This document shows positions 54,673-63,993 of a DNA stretch of 64,000 nt, piece after piece; within the stretch, counting starts at the first letter, position 1, and the number at the start of each line of letters is the position of its first letter. The DNA is from Neorhizobium sp. JUb45. GTDB taxonomy: Bacteria; Pseudomonadota; Alphaproteobacteria; Rhizobiales; Rhizobiaceae. The stretch is taken from positions 1-64,000 of the forward strand of contig NZ_SLYW01000002.1 in assembly GCF_004343585.1 (NCBI RefSeq), written 5' to 3'. The notes under the pieces were generated by a model, which saw only the letters and a list, made by a program, of their open reading frames with translations, did no database searches and had not been told where the DNA came from. The position numbers and the translations under genes were made by a program.

Positions 54673-57269
54673 TTGCCGACCACTCCTCGAACGCCTCCAC
54701 TGATGAGGAGGGTAACATCCATCAGCGCCAGCACGGCGCCGGTTCCACCTGAAACCGCCAGATAACGCGGCTGCCACAGCGGGTGGAATTTCGATTTGAA
54801 CGCGCGAAGGCCCTTGAAGTTATAGAACCTTTCGCCGTGTTCGAACATCGTGCCGCCGATCCGGTCCCAGACCGGGGCGATCTCGCGCTTCGACATGCCC
54901 GAAAGCGGCGCCATGCCGAGATTGAAAACCTGGTATCCTTCGCCTTTCAGATATTCCAGCAGGCTGACGAACAGGAAATCCATCGACCCGCGCGGCGCAT
55001 CCGGTGCAAAACGCATGATGTCGACTGTGCCTTCATGTTTGGTTTCGGTCACGAAGATCGTCGCAAAGGCGACGACACGACCTTCCTTGCGCAGCAGCGC
55101 AACCGGTTGTGCGGTGACATAATCATCATCGAAAGCGCCGAGCGAAAAGGTCTTTTCCCGCGTGTTGTGTTCCGACAGCCAGGCGTCGGAGACGGCGCGC
55201 AACTCGCCGAGAATGTTGACGACATCGGGCGGTGCGACGATCGAGAATTCCAGCCCCTCGCGTGCGCCCTTGCTGAGCGCCTGCCGCAGACCGGCAAGCT
55301 TGCCGCCCTTGAGCTCGAATGTCGGTAGCGTTACCGAGGCCATTTCGCCGAGCTTGAAGGCGCGCAGGCCCGCATCGGCGCAATAGGAAAGCAGGGCAGG
55401 GGAGACCTGATAGAGAACAGCACGGCCGCCGGCCGCACGGGCCGTCTCGACAAAACGCCAGATCAGTTCGGCCGTATCTTCATCCGCCCCGATCGGGTCA
55501 CCCAGCGCGATCCATGAACGGCCCTGAATGCCGTACATGATGAAGGCCTTACCGCTGTCGGAAAACATCACGCGCTTGTCGCCCATGCGCACCAGATTGG
55601 CATCGGCGACATTCTGGGTGCCGGCAATCGCCACGGCACGCTCCAGATCTTCCGGCAGCACTTTTTCCGGCCGGCTGAAGGCGGGCCGCAGCAGGCTGAA
55701 GAAGGCAATGGCCGAGGCGGCAATCGTCAGCGCCAGCAGCGCGCGCAGGCTGCGCGGCGCTTCCTCGTTGAACTCGAACTGCCACCAGAGTTCCCGGCTG
55801 TAATCGACATCGCGATAGACGAAGAACAGGATGGTGATGGCGCTGGCGATGATGACGAGAAGGGCTGCGAGCCATGCCGGGCTGAGCGCCTGGCCGAACA
55901 GCGACGCCGGCCGGTTGAAGCGCTTGACGTTGAGGATCATCGCGAAAATGAAGATGGCCAGAACCGTTGCTTCCACCACGGCAATGCCCTTGAGGAAGGC
56001 AAGGACAAAGGCGGCGCTGGCCGAAATCAGGGCAACCCACCAGGCGCCGTCCAGTCGCTGGCCAAGACCACGCGAAGCAATGGCAAGGATCAGGCCGAGC
56101 AGGCTGGAAAACAGATGCGCGCCTTCGATGACCGGCAGAGGCAGGAAGCCGGACAGGAAATCGAGATTGGTGTCCGGCGTCGGTGTCACGCTCGAAAAGA
56201 TCAGCATGGCGCCGAGGATGAGGCCATAGGCGGAGAGCAGATGCGGCGCCAGCCGCACGGCGAGATTGCCGATATCGTTGGCGACCGGATGCTGCATCGC
56301 CTCGCGCAATTCTGCACCGACGACCAGAAGCACGGCGATCACCAGCGGCAGAACATGATAGATCATGCGATAGAGAACGAGGCTGCCGAGCAGGACATCG
56401 ATGCTGATCGCATTGCCGAGCGCACCGAGCATGACGGTTTCGAACACGCCGAGGCCGGCCGGCACGTGGCTCAGCACGCCAAGGCCGACGGCGGTGGCAT
56501 AGATCGCGAAGAAGGTCGGCCAACCGACATTGGTCTCCGGCAGCAGCACGTAGAGAACCGAAGCCGACGCGGCGATGTCGAGCGCGGTGATCAGAAACTG
56601 GCGCGACGAGGTCAGGGTGTCGGGCAGACGCAGTTTCAGCTTGCCAATGGCAATCACGCGGCCGTTGCGGCCAAGGATCAGCACGCCGACCAGAACTGCG
56701 ATGACCGCCAGCGCAATCAGCCGCAGGATGTCGGCATCCATGCCGGCGACACTTGCCAGCCGCGGCGCGGTGACAAGGGCCGAAAGCGCGCTGACCGCCA
56801 GAAGCCCGATGCCGAATGCCAACGTGACGAATGCGATGACACGGGCGATTTCTTCCGGTGTCAGGCCAAGCCGCGAATAGGTGCGGAAACGGATGGCGCC
56901 GCCGCTCAATGCACCGAAGCCTGCCGTGTTGCCGATTGCATAGGCGCTGAACGCCGTCATGGCGACGGGCGCCGTCGGCAGCTTTCGGCCGATAAAATCC
57001 AGTGCGTTGAGATCGTAGCAGATCAGCGCGGCAAAACTGATGCCGGTAAACAGCACCGCCAGCGCAACGGAGGTCCACGTCGTCTGCGACAGTGCCTCGA
57101 GCACTTCGTCGTAACGAACCTCGTGGGTGAGGTTATAGGCTGCAAACGTCATCAGGCCGAACACGGCGATCATGGCGATGGATGCAAGATAGACCTTGAA
57201 CCGAAGCAGCGCCGCCAACAGCGGGTGACGTTCGGTTTCGTCGGTGACGGGTATATCTGAAGGTATCAC
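54669..57269 (-). CDS. lpiA: Lysyl-phosphatidylglycerol synthase/flippase (MprF family)
   Basis: An 866-aa inner-membrane enzyme. The N-terminal ~510 residues contain about 14 membrane helices forming the flippase (for example YAIGNTAGFGALSGGAIRFR, FAIYATAVGLGVLSHVPAGL); the C-terminal ~330 form the soluble synthase with two GNAT-like folds (FIMYGIQGRSWIALGDPIGA, GSMDFLFVSLLEYLKGEGYQ, FNLGMAPLSGM, YNFKGLRAFKSKFHPLWQPR). It transfers lysine from Lys-tRNA to phosphatidylglycerol, adding positive charge to the membrane and giving tolerance to acid and cationic peptides. I chose the GTG at 57269 with AGGTG upstream; the frame is open to 57347 but without a good start. Confidence 0.92.
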   Translation of the reverse strand: MIPSDIPVTDETERHPLLAALLRFKVYLASIAMIAVFGLMTFAAYNLTHEVRYDEVLEALSQTTWTSVALAVLFTGISFAALICYDLNALDFIGRKLPTAPVAMTAFSAYAIGNTAGFGALSGGAIRFRTYSRLGLTPEEIARVIAFVTLAFGIGLLAVSALSALVTAPRLASVAGMDADILRLIALAVIAVLVGVLILGRNGRVIAIGKLKLRLPDTLTSSRQFLITALDIAASASVLYVLLPETNVGWPTFFAIYATAVGLGVLSHVPAGLGVFETVMLGALGNAISIDVLLGSLVLYRMIYHVLPLVIAVLLVVGAELREAMQHPVANDIGNLAVRLAPHLLSAYGLILGAMLIFSSVTPTPDTNLDFLSGFLPLPVIEGAHLFSSLLGLILAIASRGLGQRLDGAWWVALISASAAFVLAFLKGIAVVEATVLAIFIFAMILNVKRFNRPASLFGQALSPAWLAALLVIIASAITILFFVYRDVDYSRELWWQFEFNEEAPRSLRALLALTIAASAIAFFSLLRPAFSRPEKVLPEDLERAVAIAGTQNVADANLVRMGDKRVMFSDSGKAFIMYGIQGRSWIALGDPIGADEDTAELIWRFVETARAAGGRAVLYQVSPALLSYCADAGLRAFKLGEMASVTLPTFELKGGKLAGLRQALSKGAREGLEFSIVAPPDVVNILGELRAVSDAWLSEHNTREKTFSLGAFDDDYVTAQPVALLRKEGRVVAFATIFVTETKHEGTVDIMRFAPDAPRGSMDFLFVSLLEYLKGEGYQVFNLGMAPLSGMSKREIAPVWDRIGGTMFEHGERFYNFKGLRAFKSKFHPLWQPRYLAVSGGTGAVLALMDVTLLISGGVRGVVGK

Positions 57270-58019
57270 ATGAGCACCTGGGTGGAAGGCCGCGCTACTT
57301 ACCGTCGTTATCCGATCGGAAATAGAGCGCAAGCCATCCGCGTCCAATCAGGCGGAATTTCGACCGTTGAACTCGACAAATCGGCCGCACGGATGATGAT
57401 TCATCTGCAGAGCGATGCCGCAATATGCCTGATGACGGTTTTGCTCAGAGAATTTTACGTGGCACGAGGGCACGTTTCTGATCCATCCTGAGAATTTGCA
57501 GCATTGCAACCAGGATTGTGATAGAAATAAACATTGCGCATGCTTGAAGAACAATCATTGCTCTCTCTCCGAAGGCGGTCATGGCCGTGGCATGCTGTAG
57601 TATTGCACGCCAAGCTTGCTCGAAGCTGACGTATTTACACTTGGGAATTTTATCCGAGCATCTGTCGGTCCAAGTTTACGTATAAAACACCCCGCCGTTC
57701 CACGGTTTATTAACCTTCGGGCAAGGAATTAACCATACATATGAAAGCACACGGCGAAATGGCCGGACGTGCGTCCGACCGTCAGGCATGAAGCCGCCGA
57801 CGTTGTACCGGTTTCGATCCGGTATCCATCATGACATTGCGAAAAGCTGGAAGGCTGGAACGTGAGGCCGCTGCGGAGTTCAACCGTGCGCCGGGTTTCA
57901 GCGGGTTCATCTTTTGTAAGGCTGGCTCGAAGCAGGGGGCTCGGGCAGGCCGGCAATGACGAAACAGAGGTTTTTTCATTCAATTCCGGCCATGCCGGAA
58001 CATTATCGGGGACTGAATT
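57270..58019. promoter_or_regulatory. Divergent regulatory region between lpiA and the che operon
   Basis: About 750 bases with no convincing gene; the small frames present have no family features. 57600-57740 is AT-richer and carries TTAACC at 57710-57715 and TTAACCAT at 57729-57736, 19 bp apart, each like a CtrA half-site, but not the TTAA-N7-TTAA full site. Promoters for lpiA (leftward) and the che operon (rightward) should lie here. CtrA or VisNR/Rem-type control is plausible in rhizobia but not shown. Confidence 0.45.
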
Positions 58020-59639
58020 TTGGGGCACGATACGCCAACGGATCAGGCGAAAAGCGCACAGGCGGGCAGCCTGCGTGATCGCCTTGCCTTTGCCGGCCTC
58101 GATGCCCAGCAATGCGATCTGCTGCGCCGTTTTCGTCCTCAACTCGAGGAGCAGCTGAAAACCGGCCTGCGCGATCTCTTCCATCGTTTCCAGTCTTTCC
58201 CCGATTCCGCCCGCAATTTCGAGAACGAACGCCAGCTCGATCGTCTGCACGACCTGCAGGCCTCGCACTGGAGTGTTTTGACCGATGCCCGCTTCGATGC
58301 GCTTTACGCCGAGCGGGTAAAAGTTCTGTCCGACGCCGAAAGCCGCATGGGGCTCGATCCCCGCTGGCACGTTGCCGGCCATGCGGTCATGCTTGAACAT
58401 CTGGTCGCAGCACTCGTCGAGCAGATCGGCGCAAAGTCGCTGCTGCCGGGTGCACGTCGCCGCGATCAGGAAATTTCTGAAGCCATCACCGCCGTCATCC
58501 GTCTCGTAATGGTCGATGTCGAGATCGCGGTTTCGCTGCGCTTCAACGAATTGCGCCAGCGCCACCAGCGCACGGCACTGGAACAGCGCAAGGCCGATCA
58601 GGCCCAGGCTATCGATACCTTTTTCGATTTTGCCTCCGCCCTCTCCGTGAACGACCTGACCACCCGTATCGAAGGCGAAGTGCCGGACGTCTATTCGGAA
58701 CTGGCCGGCATTCTCAATCAGGCCGCCGAGGCGATGCGCACCGCCATTGAGACCGTCGGCGACAAGATGAAGCGTATCGATGCGCTGTCGTCCGGCCTCA
58801 TCGCCAATGCCCGCACCGTTGCCGGCGAAACGGCAGAACATGCCCGCAATCTCGCCGATACGTCCGGCCAGCTGCAGGAACTGACGATCCGTTTCCGCGA
58901 TACCGCCACCCGCACGGTCGCTGCCGAAAAGGCCGCAACCGAAACCCGCAAGTCGGTCGAGCAGAGCGGCGAGATCGTCGGTCGCGCCATCAACGCCATG
59001 ACCGATATCGAAAACTCGGCGGAAAAGATCGGCGAGATCATCGGCGTCATCGACGAGATCGCCTTCCAGACCAATCTTCTGGCGCTTAATGCCGGCATCG
59101 AGGCGGCGCGTGCCGGTGATAGCGGCCGCGGTTTTGCGGTCGTCGCCCAGGAAGTCCGCGCCCTTGCCCAGCGTTCCGCCGATGCTGCGCGCGAAATCAA
59201 GACGCTGGTCACCGGCACCAAGGCTCAGGTCGGCGCCGGCGTCGACATGGTCCACCGCACGCAGGATGCCATTGCCGGCATCGTCCGTCAGGTTTCCGAC
59301 ATCAACGGCAGCATTGCCGGCATTGCGGAAGACAGCGGCGAGCAGGTCCAGTGTCTCGCCCGTGTTTCCGGCGAGGTCGGCGAGATCGGCAACCGTGTTT
59401 CAGCAACCGCCGACATTGCCCATCGTTCCGGTGAAAACGCCGACGAACTGCATACCGTCATTCTCGAACTCGGCCAGACGATCCGCGAATTCCGCATCGC
59501 CCGTCAGGCTCACGAGACGGCTCACCGCCAGTCGCCGCGCATCCAGGTGCAGCAGGGCGCAGGCGAGGCCGACGAGCAAGAATACCATAACCCGGTGCAT
59601 CAACTGTTTTCGGCGCAGCTCGCCGGATTCAGGGCCTGA
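58020..59639 (+). CDS. icpA: Soluble chemoreceptor with globin-like sensor domain (IcpA-like)
   Basis: A 539-aa cytoplasmic MCP, the first gene of the chemotaxis operon. Residues ~20-185 have the globin-coupled-sensor fold ([60 protein letters not shown]), and ~190-510 the signalling helices with [20 protein letters not shown] and [20 protein letters not shown]. No membrane helix is present. In heme sensors such as HemAT the segment before R-I/M-G-L has the proximal His; here the residue two before the Arg is Glu (DAESRMGL), so heme binding is doubtful. The start is a TTG at 58020 with GGGGA seven bases upstream; no ATG fits. Confidence 0.9.
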   Translation: MGHDTPTDQAKSAQAGSLRDRLAFAGLDAQQCDLLRRFRPQLEEQLKTGLRDLFHRFQSFPDSARNFENERQLDRLHDLQASHWSVLTDARFDALYAERVKVLSDAESRMGLDPRWHVAGHAVMLEHLVAALVEQIGAKSLLPGARRRDQEISEAITAVIRLVMVDVEIAVSLRFNELRQRHQRTALEQRKADQAQAIDTFFDFASALSVNDLTTRIEGEVPDVYSELAGILNQAAEAMRTAIETVGDKMKRIDALSSGLIANARTVAGETAEHARNLADTSGQLQELTIRFRDTATRTVAAEKAATETRKSVEQSGEIVGRAINAMTDIENSAEKIGEIIGVIDEIAFQTNLLALNAGIEAARAGDSGRGFAVVAQEVRALAQRSADAAREIKTLVTGTKAQVGAGVDMVHRTQDAIAGIVRQVSDINGSIAGIAEDSGEQVQCLARVSGEVGEIGNRVSATADIAHRSGENADELHTVILELGQTIREFRIARQAHETAHRQSPRIQVQQGAGEADEQEYHNPVHQLFSAQLAGFRA

Positions 59640-59687
59640 TGTGCTGAAAATCGATTTTCTTTTTATGCCAACGACAAGGATCGGCTG

Positions 59688-59987
59688 ATGGCGAGCAAGA
59701 AAGCAGACAAGGGGAGCCTCAAGCTGGTTCCCATACTCGACCTCAACGAGGCGTCGGTCCTGCATGGCCAGTTGACCAACATGCGCGGCAACGACGTCAA
59801 GATCGACGCATCCGAAGTCGAGCGCGTCGGCGTTCAGTGCGTTCAGGTTCTTCTGGCTGCGGCCAAGACCTGGGAAGCCGACAGCAAGAATTTCGTCTTC
59901 GAAAAGGTTTCGGAGGCATTTGAAAAGACGATGCAGCTTATCGGCATCAACATTGACCATCTACTCGCCAAGGAGATCCGGCAGTGA
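59688..59987 (+). CDS. cheS: CheS-like STAS-domain chemotaxis protein
   Basis: A 99-aa STAS-fold protein (LVPILDLNEASVLHGQLTNM, KIDASEVERVGVQCVQVLLA, AFEKTMQLIGINIDHLLA). The second gene of rhizobial che operons encodes this protein; in Sinorhizobium meliloti CheS binds CheA and speeds dephosphorylation of CheY1, which acts as a phosphate sink in place of CheZ. The Ser often found at the STAS loop centre (DxSG) is not conserved in the usual form here (DASEVERVG). Its stop overlaps the cheY1 start by four bases. Confidence 0.88.
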   Translation: MASKKADKGSLKLVPILDLNEASVLHGQLTNMRGNDVKIDASEVERVGVQCVQVLLAAAKTWEADSKNFVFEKVSEAFEKTMQLIGINIDHLLAKEIRQ

Positions 59988-60349
59988 AGAAAAAAGTCCT
60001 GACAGTGGATGATTCCAGAACGATCCGGAACATGCTTCTGGTCACCCTCAACAATGCCGGTTTCGAAACCATCCAGGCTGAAGACGGCGTCGAAGGCCTC
60101 GAAGTCCTCGAAGGCTGCAACCCGGATGTCATCGTCACCGACATCAACATGCCCCGTCTCGACGGTTTTGGCTTCATCGAAGGCGTTCGCCGCAACGAGA
60201 AGTACCGCGCCATTCCGATCCTGGTCCTGACCACGGAAAGCGATGCGGAAAAGAAGAACCGCGCCCGCCAGGCCGGTGCGACAGGCTGGATCGTCAAGCC
60301 TTTCGACCCTGCCAAACTGATCGATGCCATTGAGCGTGTAACCGCCTGA
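59984..60349 (+). CDS. cheY1: Chemotaxis response regulator CheY1
   Basis: A 121-aa single-domain receiver. All key residues are present: acid pair D9/D10 (LTVDDSRTIR), phospho-acceptor D53 (VIVTDINMPRLDG), T83 in ILVLTTES and K105 in GWIVKPF. In rhizobia with two CheYs, CheY2 acts on the flagellar motor and CheY1 is a phosphate sink for CheA. Translation is coupled to cheS by an ATGA overlap, and cheA follows 16 bp later. Confidence 0.94.
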   Translation: MKKKVLTVDDSRTIRNMLLVTLNNAGFETIQAEDGVEGLEVLEGCNPDVIVTDINMPRLDGFGFIEGVRRNEKYRAIPILVLTTESDAEKKNRARQAGATGWIVKPFDPAKLIDAIERVTA

Positions 60350-60365
60350 TACGGGAATTCCTGAA

Positions 60366-62588
60366 ATGGATATGAACGAAATCAAAGAGATCTTCTTCCA
60401 GGAGTGCGAAGAGCAGCTCGCTGAACTGGAATCCGGTCTTCTCAAGCTGAATGACGGCGACCGCGACCCGGAAACGGTCAACGCAGTGTTCCGTGCCGTC
60501 CACTCGATCAAGGGCGGCGCCGGCGCGTTCGGCCTCGACGACCTGGTTTCGTTCGCACACGTTTTCGAGACCACTCTCGACTGCGTGCGCTCCAACAAGC
60601 TGGAGCCCAATCAGGACGTTCTGAAAGTCATGCTCAAGTCGGCCGACGTGCTCGCCGACCTGGTCACCTGCTCGCGTGATGGCGGCAGCGTCGAGGACAG
60701 CCGTACCCGTGGTCTGGTCAAGGAACTGGAAGCGCTGGCCAAGGGTGAAATGCCCAGCGGCGGTGCTGCCGAAGCGCCGAAGCCGGCTGCAGCAGCTCCT
60801 GCCGCGGTCGCTCCGACCGACGACAGCGGCTTCCAGCCGATCCCCTTCTCCTTCGACGACGATTTCGGCGGCGATGATGACGGCAAGTCGGTCTTCGAAG
60901 TCACCTTCAAGCCGCGTCGCGACCTGTTCTCCAAGGGCAATGAAGCCGCTCTCTTGCTGCGCGACCTATCGCGCCTCGGCGACATGGCCATCAACTGCGA
61001 CACCGACGCACTGCCCGCACTTGAAGCGATGGACCCGGAGGAAACCTATTTCTCCTGGACGATTTCGCTCACCACCGACAAGACCGAGCAGGACATCCGT
61101 GCCGTTTTCGAATTTGCCGAATGGGATTGCGATCTCGAGGTGAACGAAGTCGCAGCGCAGGCCGCTGAAGAACTGCCGATGGTTCCGGTACCGTTCGATC
61201 TCTCGGCTCTCGATGACGAGCCGGCTGTAGCCCCGGCCGCCGCCGCAGAAGCGCCGGCAGATGCCAAGCTTGCTGCCGCTGCTGCCCGCGTCGAAAAGAA
61301 GGAAGCCGCAGCCGCTCCGGCTGCCGCTGCCAACAACGCTGCCGCTGCCGCCAATGCTGCAGGCCAGACGATCCGCGTCGATCTCGATCGCGTTGACCGC
61401 CTGATCAACCTCGTCGGCGAGCTGGTCATCAACCAGGCCATGCTGTCGCAGAGCGTTGTCGAAAACGATGCGAGCGGCACATCCGCCGTCAACATGGGTC
61501 TCGAAGAGCTGCAGCAGCTCACCCGCGAGATCCAGGACTCGGTCATGGCCATCCGCGCACAGCCGGTAAAGCCGGTCTTCCAGCGCATGTCGCGTATCGT
61601 TCGCGAAGTCGCCGACATGGTCGGCAAGTCGATCCGCCTCGTCACCGAAGGTGAAAACACCGAAGTCGACAAGACGGTCATCGACAAGATCGCCGAGCCT
61701 CTGACCCACATGATCCGTAATGCCGTCGACCACGGCATCGAAAGCCCGGAAAAGCGCGAGGCTGCCGGCAAGGATCCGGAAGGCACGATCAAGCTGTCCG
61801 CAAAACATCGTTCGGGCCGCATCCTGATCGAACTGATCGACGATGGCGGCGGTATCAACCGCGAGCGCGTCCGTCAGAAGGCCATCGACAACGACCTGAT
61901 CTCGCCGGACGCCAACCTGTCCGACGAGGAAATCGACAACCTTATCTTCGCACCGGGCTTCTCGACCGCCGACAAGATTTCGGACATTTCCGGCCGTGGC
62001 GTCGGCATGGACGTGGTCAAGCGTTCGATCCAGGCACTCGGCGGCCGTATCTCGATCTCGTCGCGTCCGGGCCTCGGCTCGACCTTCACCATGAGCCTGC
62101 CGCTGACGCTCGCCGTCCTCGACGGCATGGTCGTCACCGTTGCCGGCCAGACGCTGGTCGTGCCGTTGACGGCAATCGTCGAAACGCTGCAGCCGGAAGC
62201 ATCCGCGATCCATTCGTTCGGTGCCAACCAGCGCCTGATCTCGATCCGCAACTCCTTCTGCCCGCTGGTCGATGTCGGTCGCATCCTCAACTTCCGCTCC
62301 ACCCAGGCAAACCCCGTCGAAGGCGTGGCGCTGCTGGTGGAATCGGAAGGCGGCGGTCAGCGCGCCCTCATGGTCGATGCCATCCAGGGTCAGCGTCAGG
62401 TCGTCATCAAGTCGCTCGAAGCCAACTACACCCACGTTCCGGGCATCGCTGCCGCAACCATCCTGGGTGATGGTCGCGTCGCGCTCATCCTTGACGTCGA
62501 TGCCGTTGTTGGCGCTTCGCGCGGTCAGTCGATGAAACAGGACGGTGGTGCCCTCAAGGCCGACGTGTCGCTGGCAGCGGCAGGTTGA
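60366..62588 (+). CDS. cheA: Chemotaxis histidine kinase CheA
   Basis: A 740-aa hybrid kinase of the CheA type. P1 carries the phosphorylated H46 in AVHSIKGGAGAFG. An Ala/Pro-rich linker follows, then a regulator-binding P2-like region at about 170-280, a second very Ala-rich linker (about 285-335), the dimerisation P3 (VDRLINLVGELVINQAMLSQ), and the ATPase P4 with the N box THMIRNAVDHGIE, G1 LIDDGGGINRE and G2 GRGVGMDVV. The C-terminal P5 is CheW-like (DGMVVTVAGQTLVVPLTAIV). It receives signals from the MCPs and phosphorylates CheY1, CheY2 and CheB. The size fits rhizobial CheA. Confidence 0.96.
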   Translation: MDMNEIKEIFFQECEEQLAELESGLLKLNDGDRDPETVNAVFRAVHSIKGGAGAFGLDDLVSFAHVFETTLDCVRSNKLEPNQDVLKVMLKSADVLADLVTCSRDGGSVEDSRTRGLVKELEALAKGEMPSGGAAEAPKPAAAAPAAVAPTDDSGFQPIPFSFDDDFGGDDDGKSVFEVTFKPRRDLFSKGNEAALLLRDLSRLGDMAINCDTDALPALEAMDPEETYFSWTISLTTDKTEQDIRAVFEFAEWDCDLEVNEVAAQAAEELPMVPVPFDLSALDDEPAVAPAAAAEAPADAKLAAAAARVEKKEAAAAPAAAANNAAAAANAAGQTIRVDLDRVDRLINLVGELVINQAMLSQSVVENDASGTSAVNMGLEELQQLTREIQDSVMAIRAQPVKPVFQRMSRIVREVADMVGKSIRLVTEGENTEVDKTVIDKIAEPLTHMIRNAVDHGIESPEKREAAGKDPEGTIKLSAKHRSGRILIELIDDGGGINRERVRQKAIDNDLISPDANLSDEEIDNLIFAPGFSTADKISDISGRGVGMDVVKRSIQALGGRISISSRPGLGSTFTMSLPLTLAVLDGMVVTVAGQTLVVPLTAIVETLQPEASAIHSFGANQRLISIRNSFCPLVDVGRILNFRSTQANPVEGVALLVESEGGGQRALMVDAIQGQRQVVIKSLEANYTHVPGIAAATILGDGRVALILDVDAVVGASRGQSMKQDGGALKADVSLAAAG

Positions 62589-62618
62589 TAGAAAAGCCTC
62601 AAGAGACGGAAACGTAAC

Positions 62619-63086
62619 ATGTCGTATATCGTAAAAAATCTTGCTCAAGGTGACCGGGAACTCATCGCGTTCCGTGTCGGCGATCAGGAATTTTGCGTGA
62701 ATGTCATGGCGGTACGCGAAATCCGCGGCTGGACGAAAGCCACGTCCATGCCGCACGCGCCCTCCTATGTCATCGGCGTGATCAACTTGCGCGGCGCAGT
62801 GCTGCCGATCGTGGATTTTTCCGCGCGTCTCGGCATGCGCAAAACCGAACCGACCCCGCGCCACGTCATCATCGTGTCGCAGGTCGGTTCGCGCATCGTC
62901 GGTCTTCTCGTCGAGGCTGTTTCGGACATCTTGACCGTGACCGAAGACAATATCCAGGCCGTGCCGGAAGTGGCGTCCAGCCTGGTGAAGCAATATGCGC
63001 GGGGCATTCTCGCGATCGACAAACGCATGATCTGCATGATCGAACTTGATTCACTGTTCCCCGAGAACGAAAGCGAAGCCGCATGA
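62619..63086 (+). CDS. cheW: Chemotaxis adaptor CheW
   Basis: A 155-aa adaptor linking MCPs to CheA. It has the two SH3-like subdomains with LIAFRVGDQEFCVNVMAVRE, SYVIGVINLRGAVLPIVDFS and IVGLLVEAVSDILTV. It sits between cheA and cheR, an order I associate with Sinorhizobium and Rhizobium operons. Its last bases overlap the cheR start by four. Confidence 0.95.
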   Translation: MSYIVKNLAQGDRELIAFRVGDQEFCVNVMAVREIRGWTKATSMPHAPSYVIGVINLRGAVLPIVDFSARLGMRKTEPTPRHVIIVSQVGSRIVGLLVEAVSDILTVTEDNIQAVPEVASSLVKQYARGILAIDKRMICMIELDSLFPENESEAA

Positions 63087-63991
63087 AGGCGATGAGCGCC
63101 ATTGACAGCCGGCAGTCCCCGGACGAAATCCTTGCCAGCGGAGAATATCCGCTGTCGCGCAAGGATCTCGCCGATATTGCGGCTATGATCTATGCCGATG
63201 CAGGTATCTACCTGAACGACTCCAAGGCGTCGCTGGTGTATTCGCGTCTGTCGAAGCACATTCGCAACCTCGGATTGAGCGGTTTCCGGGAATATTGCGC
63301 GCTGGTATCCTCTCAGGAGGGCGCAGGTGCGCGGCGTGAGATGCTGTCGCATCTGACCACCAACTTCACCCGCTTCTTCCGCGAAAACCACCATTTCGAG
63401 CATCTGCGCGACGAGGTCCTTCCGGGCCTGCTGAACCGCGCCCGCTCGGGTGGCCGCGTCCGCATCTGGTCGGCCGCGTGCTCCGATGGACAGGAACCCT
63501 ATTCGATCGCGCTGACGGTTCTCGCCATGATGCCGAATGCGGCCGATTACGATTTCCGCATTCTGGCCACCGATATCGACCCGAAGATTCTCGCTCAGGC
63601 ACGCGCTGGCGTCTATGACGAAAACGCGCTGGAAACGGTGTCTCCGGCCATGCGCAAGCAATGGTTCCGCGAAGTCGATGCCGGCGGCCGTCGCAAGTTT
63701 CAGGTCGACGATCGCGTCAAGAAGCTCATTACCTTCAACGAATTGAACCTGATGGCGCAGTGGCCGTTCAAGGGCAATTTCGACGTCATCTTCTGCCGTA
63801 ACGTGGTGATATATTTCGATGAACCGACGCAGATGAAGATCTGGTCGCGTTTTGCAAGCCTGCTTCCGGATGCCGGCCATCTCTACATTGGTCATTCCGA
63901 GCGTGTGTCGGGTGATAGCAAGAATCTCTTCGATAACATCGGAATAACGACTTACCGCTATATTGGTAAGTCCGCAGGAAGGAGAGCCTAA
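63083..63991 (+). CDS. cheR: Chemotaxis protein methyltransferase CheR
   Basis: A 302-aa SAM-dependent enzyme that methylates glutamates of MCPs for adaptation. The N-terminal helical domain (KDLADIAAMIYADAGIYLND, LTTNFTRFFRENHHFEHL with the NFTRFFRE motif) is followed by the SAM-binding core RIWSAACSDGQEPYSIAL, FRILATDIDPKILAQARAG, FDVIFCRNVVIYFDEPTQ and LYIGHSERV. The ATG at 63083 overlaps cheW; MSAIDSRQ at 63092 is an alternative start. It is coupled to cheB, which begins three bases later. Confidence 0.95.
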   Translation: MKAMSAIDSRQSPDEILASGEYPLSRKDLADIAAMIYADAGIYLNDSKASLVYSRLSKHIRNLGLSGFREYCALVSSQEGAGARREMLSHLTTNFTRFFRENHHFEHLRDEVLPGLLNRARSGGRVRIWSAACSDGQEPYSIALTVLAMMPNAADYDFRILATDIDPKILAQARAGVYDENALETVSPAMRKQWFREVDAGGRRKFQVDDRVKKLITFNELNLMAQWPFKGNFDVIFCRNVVIYFDEPTQMKIWSRFASLLPDAGHLYIGHSERVSGDSKNLFDNIGITTYRYIGKSAGRRA

Positions 63992-63993
63992 GT

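Noticed and set aside
55549-57078. A 509-codon minus-strand frame in a different register from lpiA
   Set aside because: It overlaps lpiA in the same direction, is very Arg/His/Gln-rich and has no membrane pattern, while lpiA shows the MprF motifs.
57270-57491. Small 73-codon plus-strand gene
   Set aside because: It runs from the lpiA start through the intergenic region, has no ribosome site worth noting and no recognisable features.
57729-59255. A 508-codon minus-strand frame
   Set aside because: It is antisense to the clearly conserved icpA gene; high GC third positions leave the reverse frame open. No family motif seen.
60966-62993. A 675-codon minus-strand frame
   Set aside because: Antisense to cheA, whose domains are all intact; the reverse translation has no recognisable domain.
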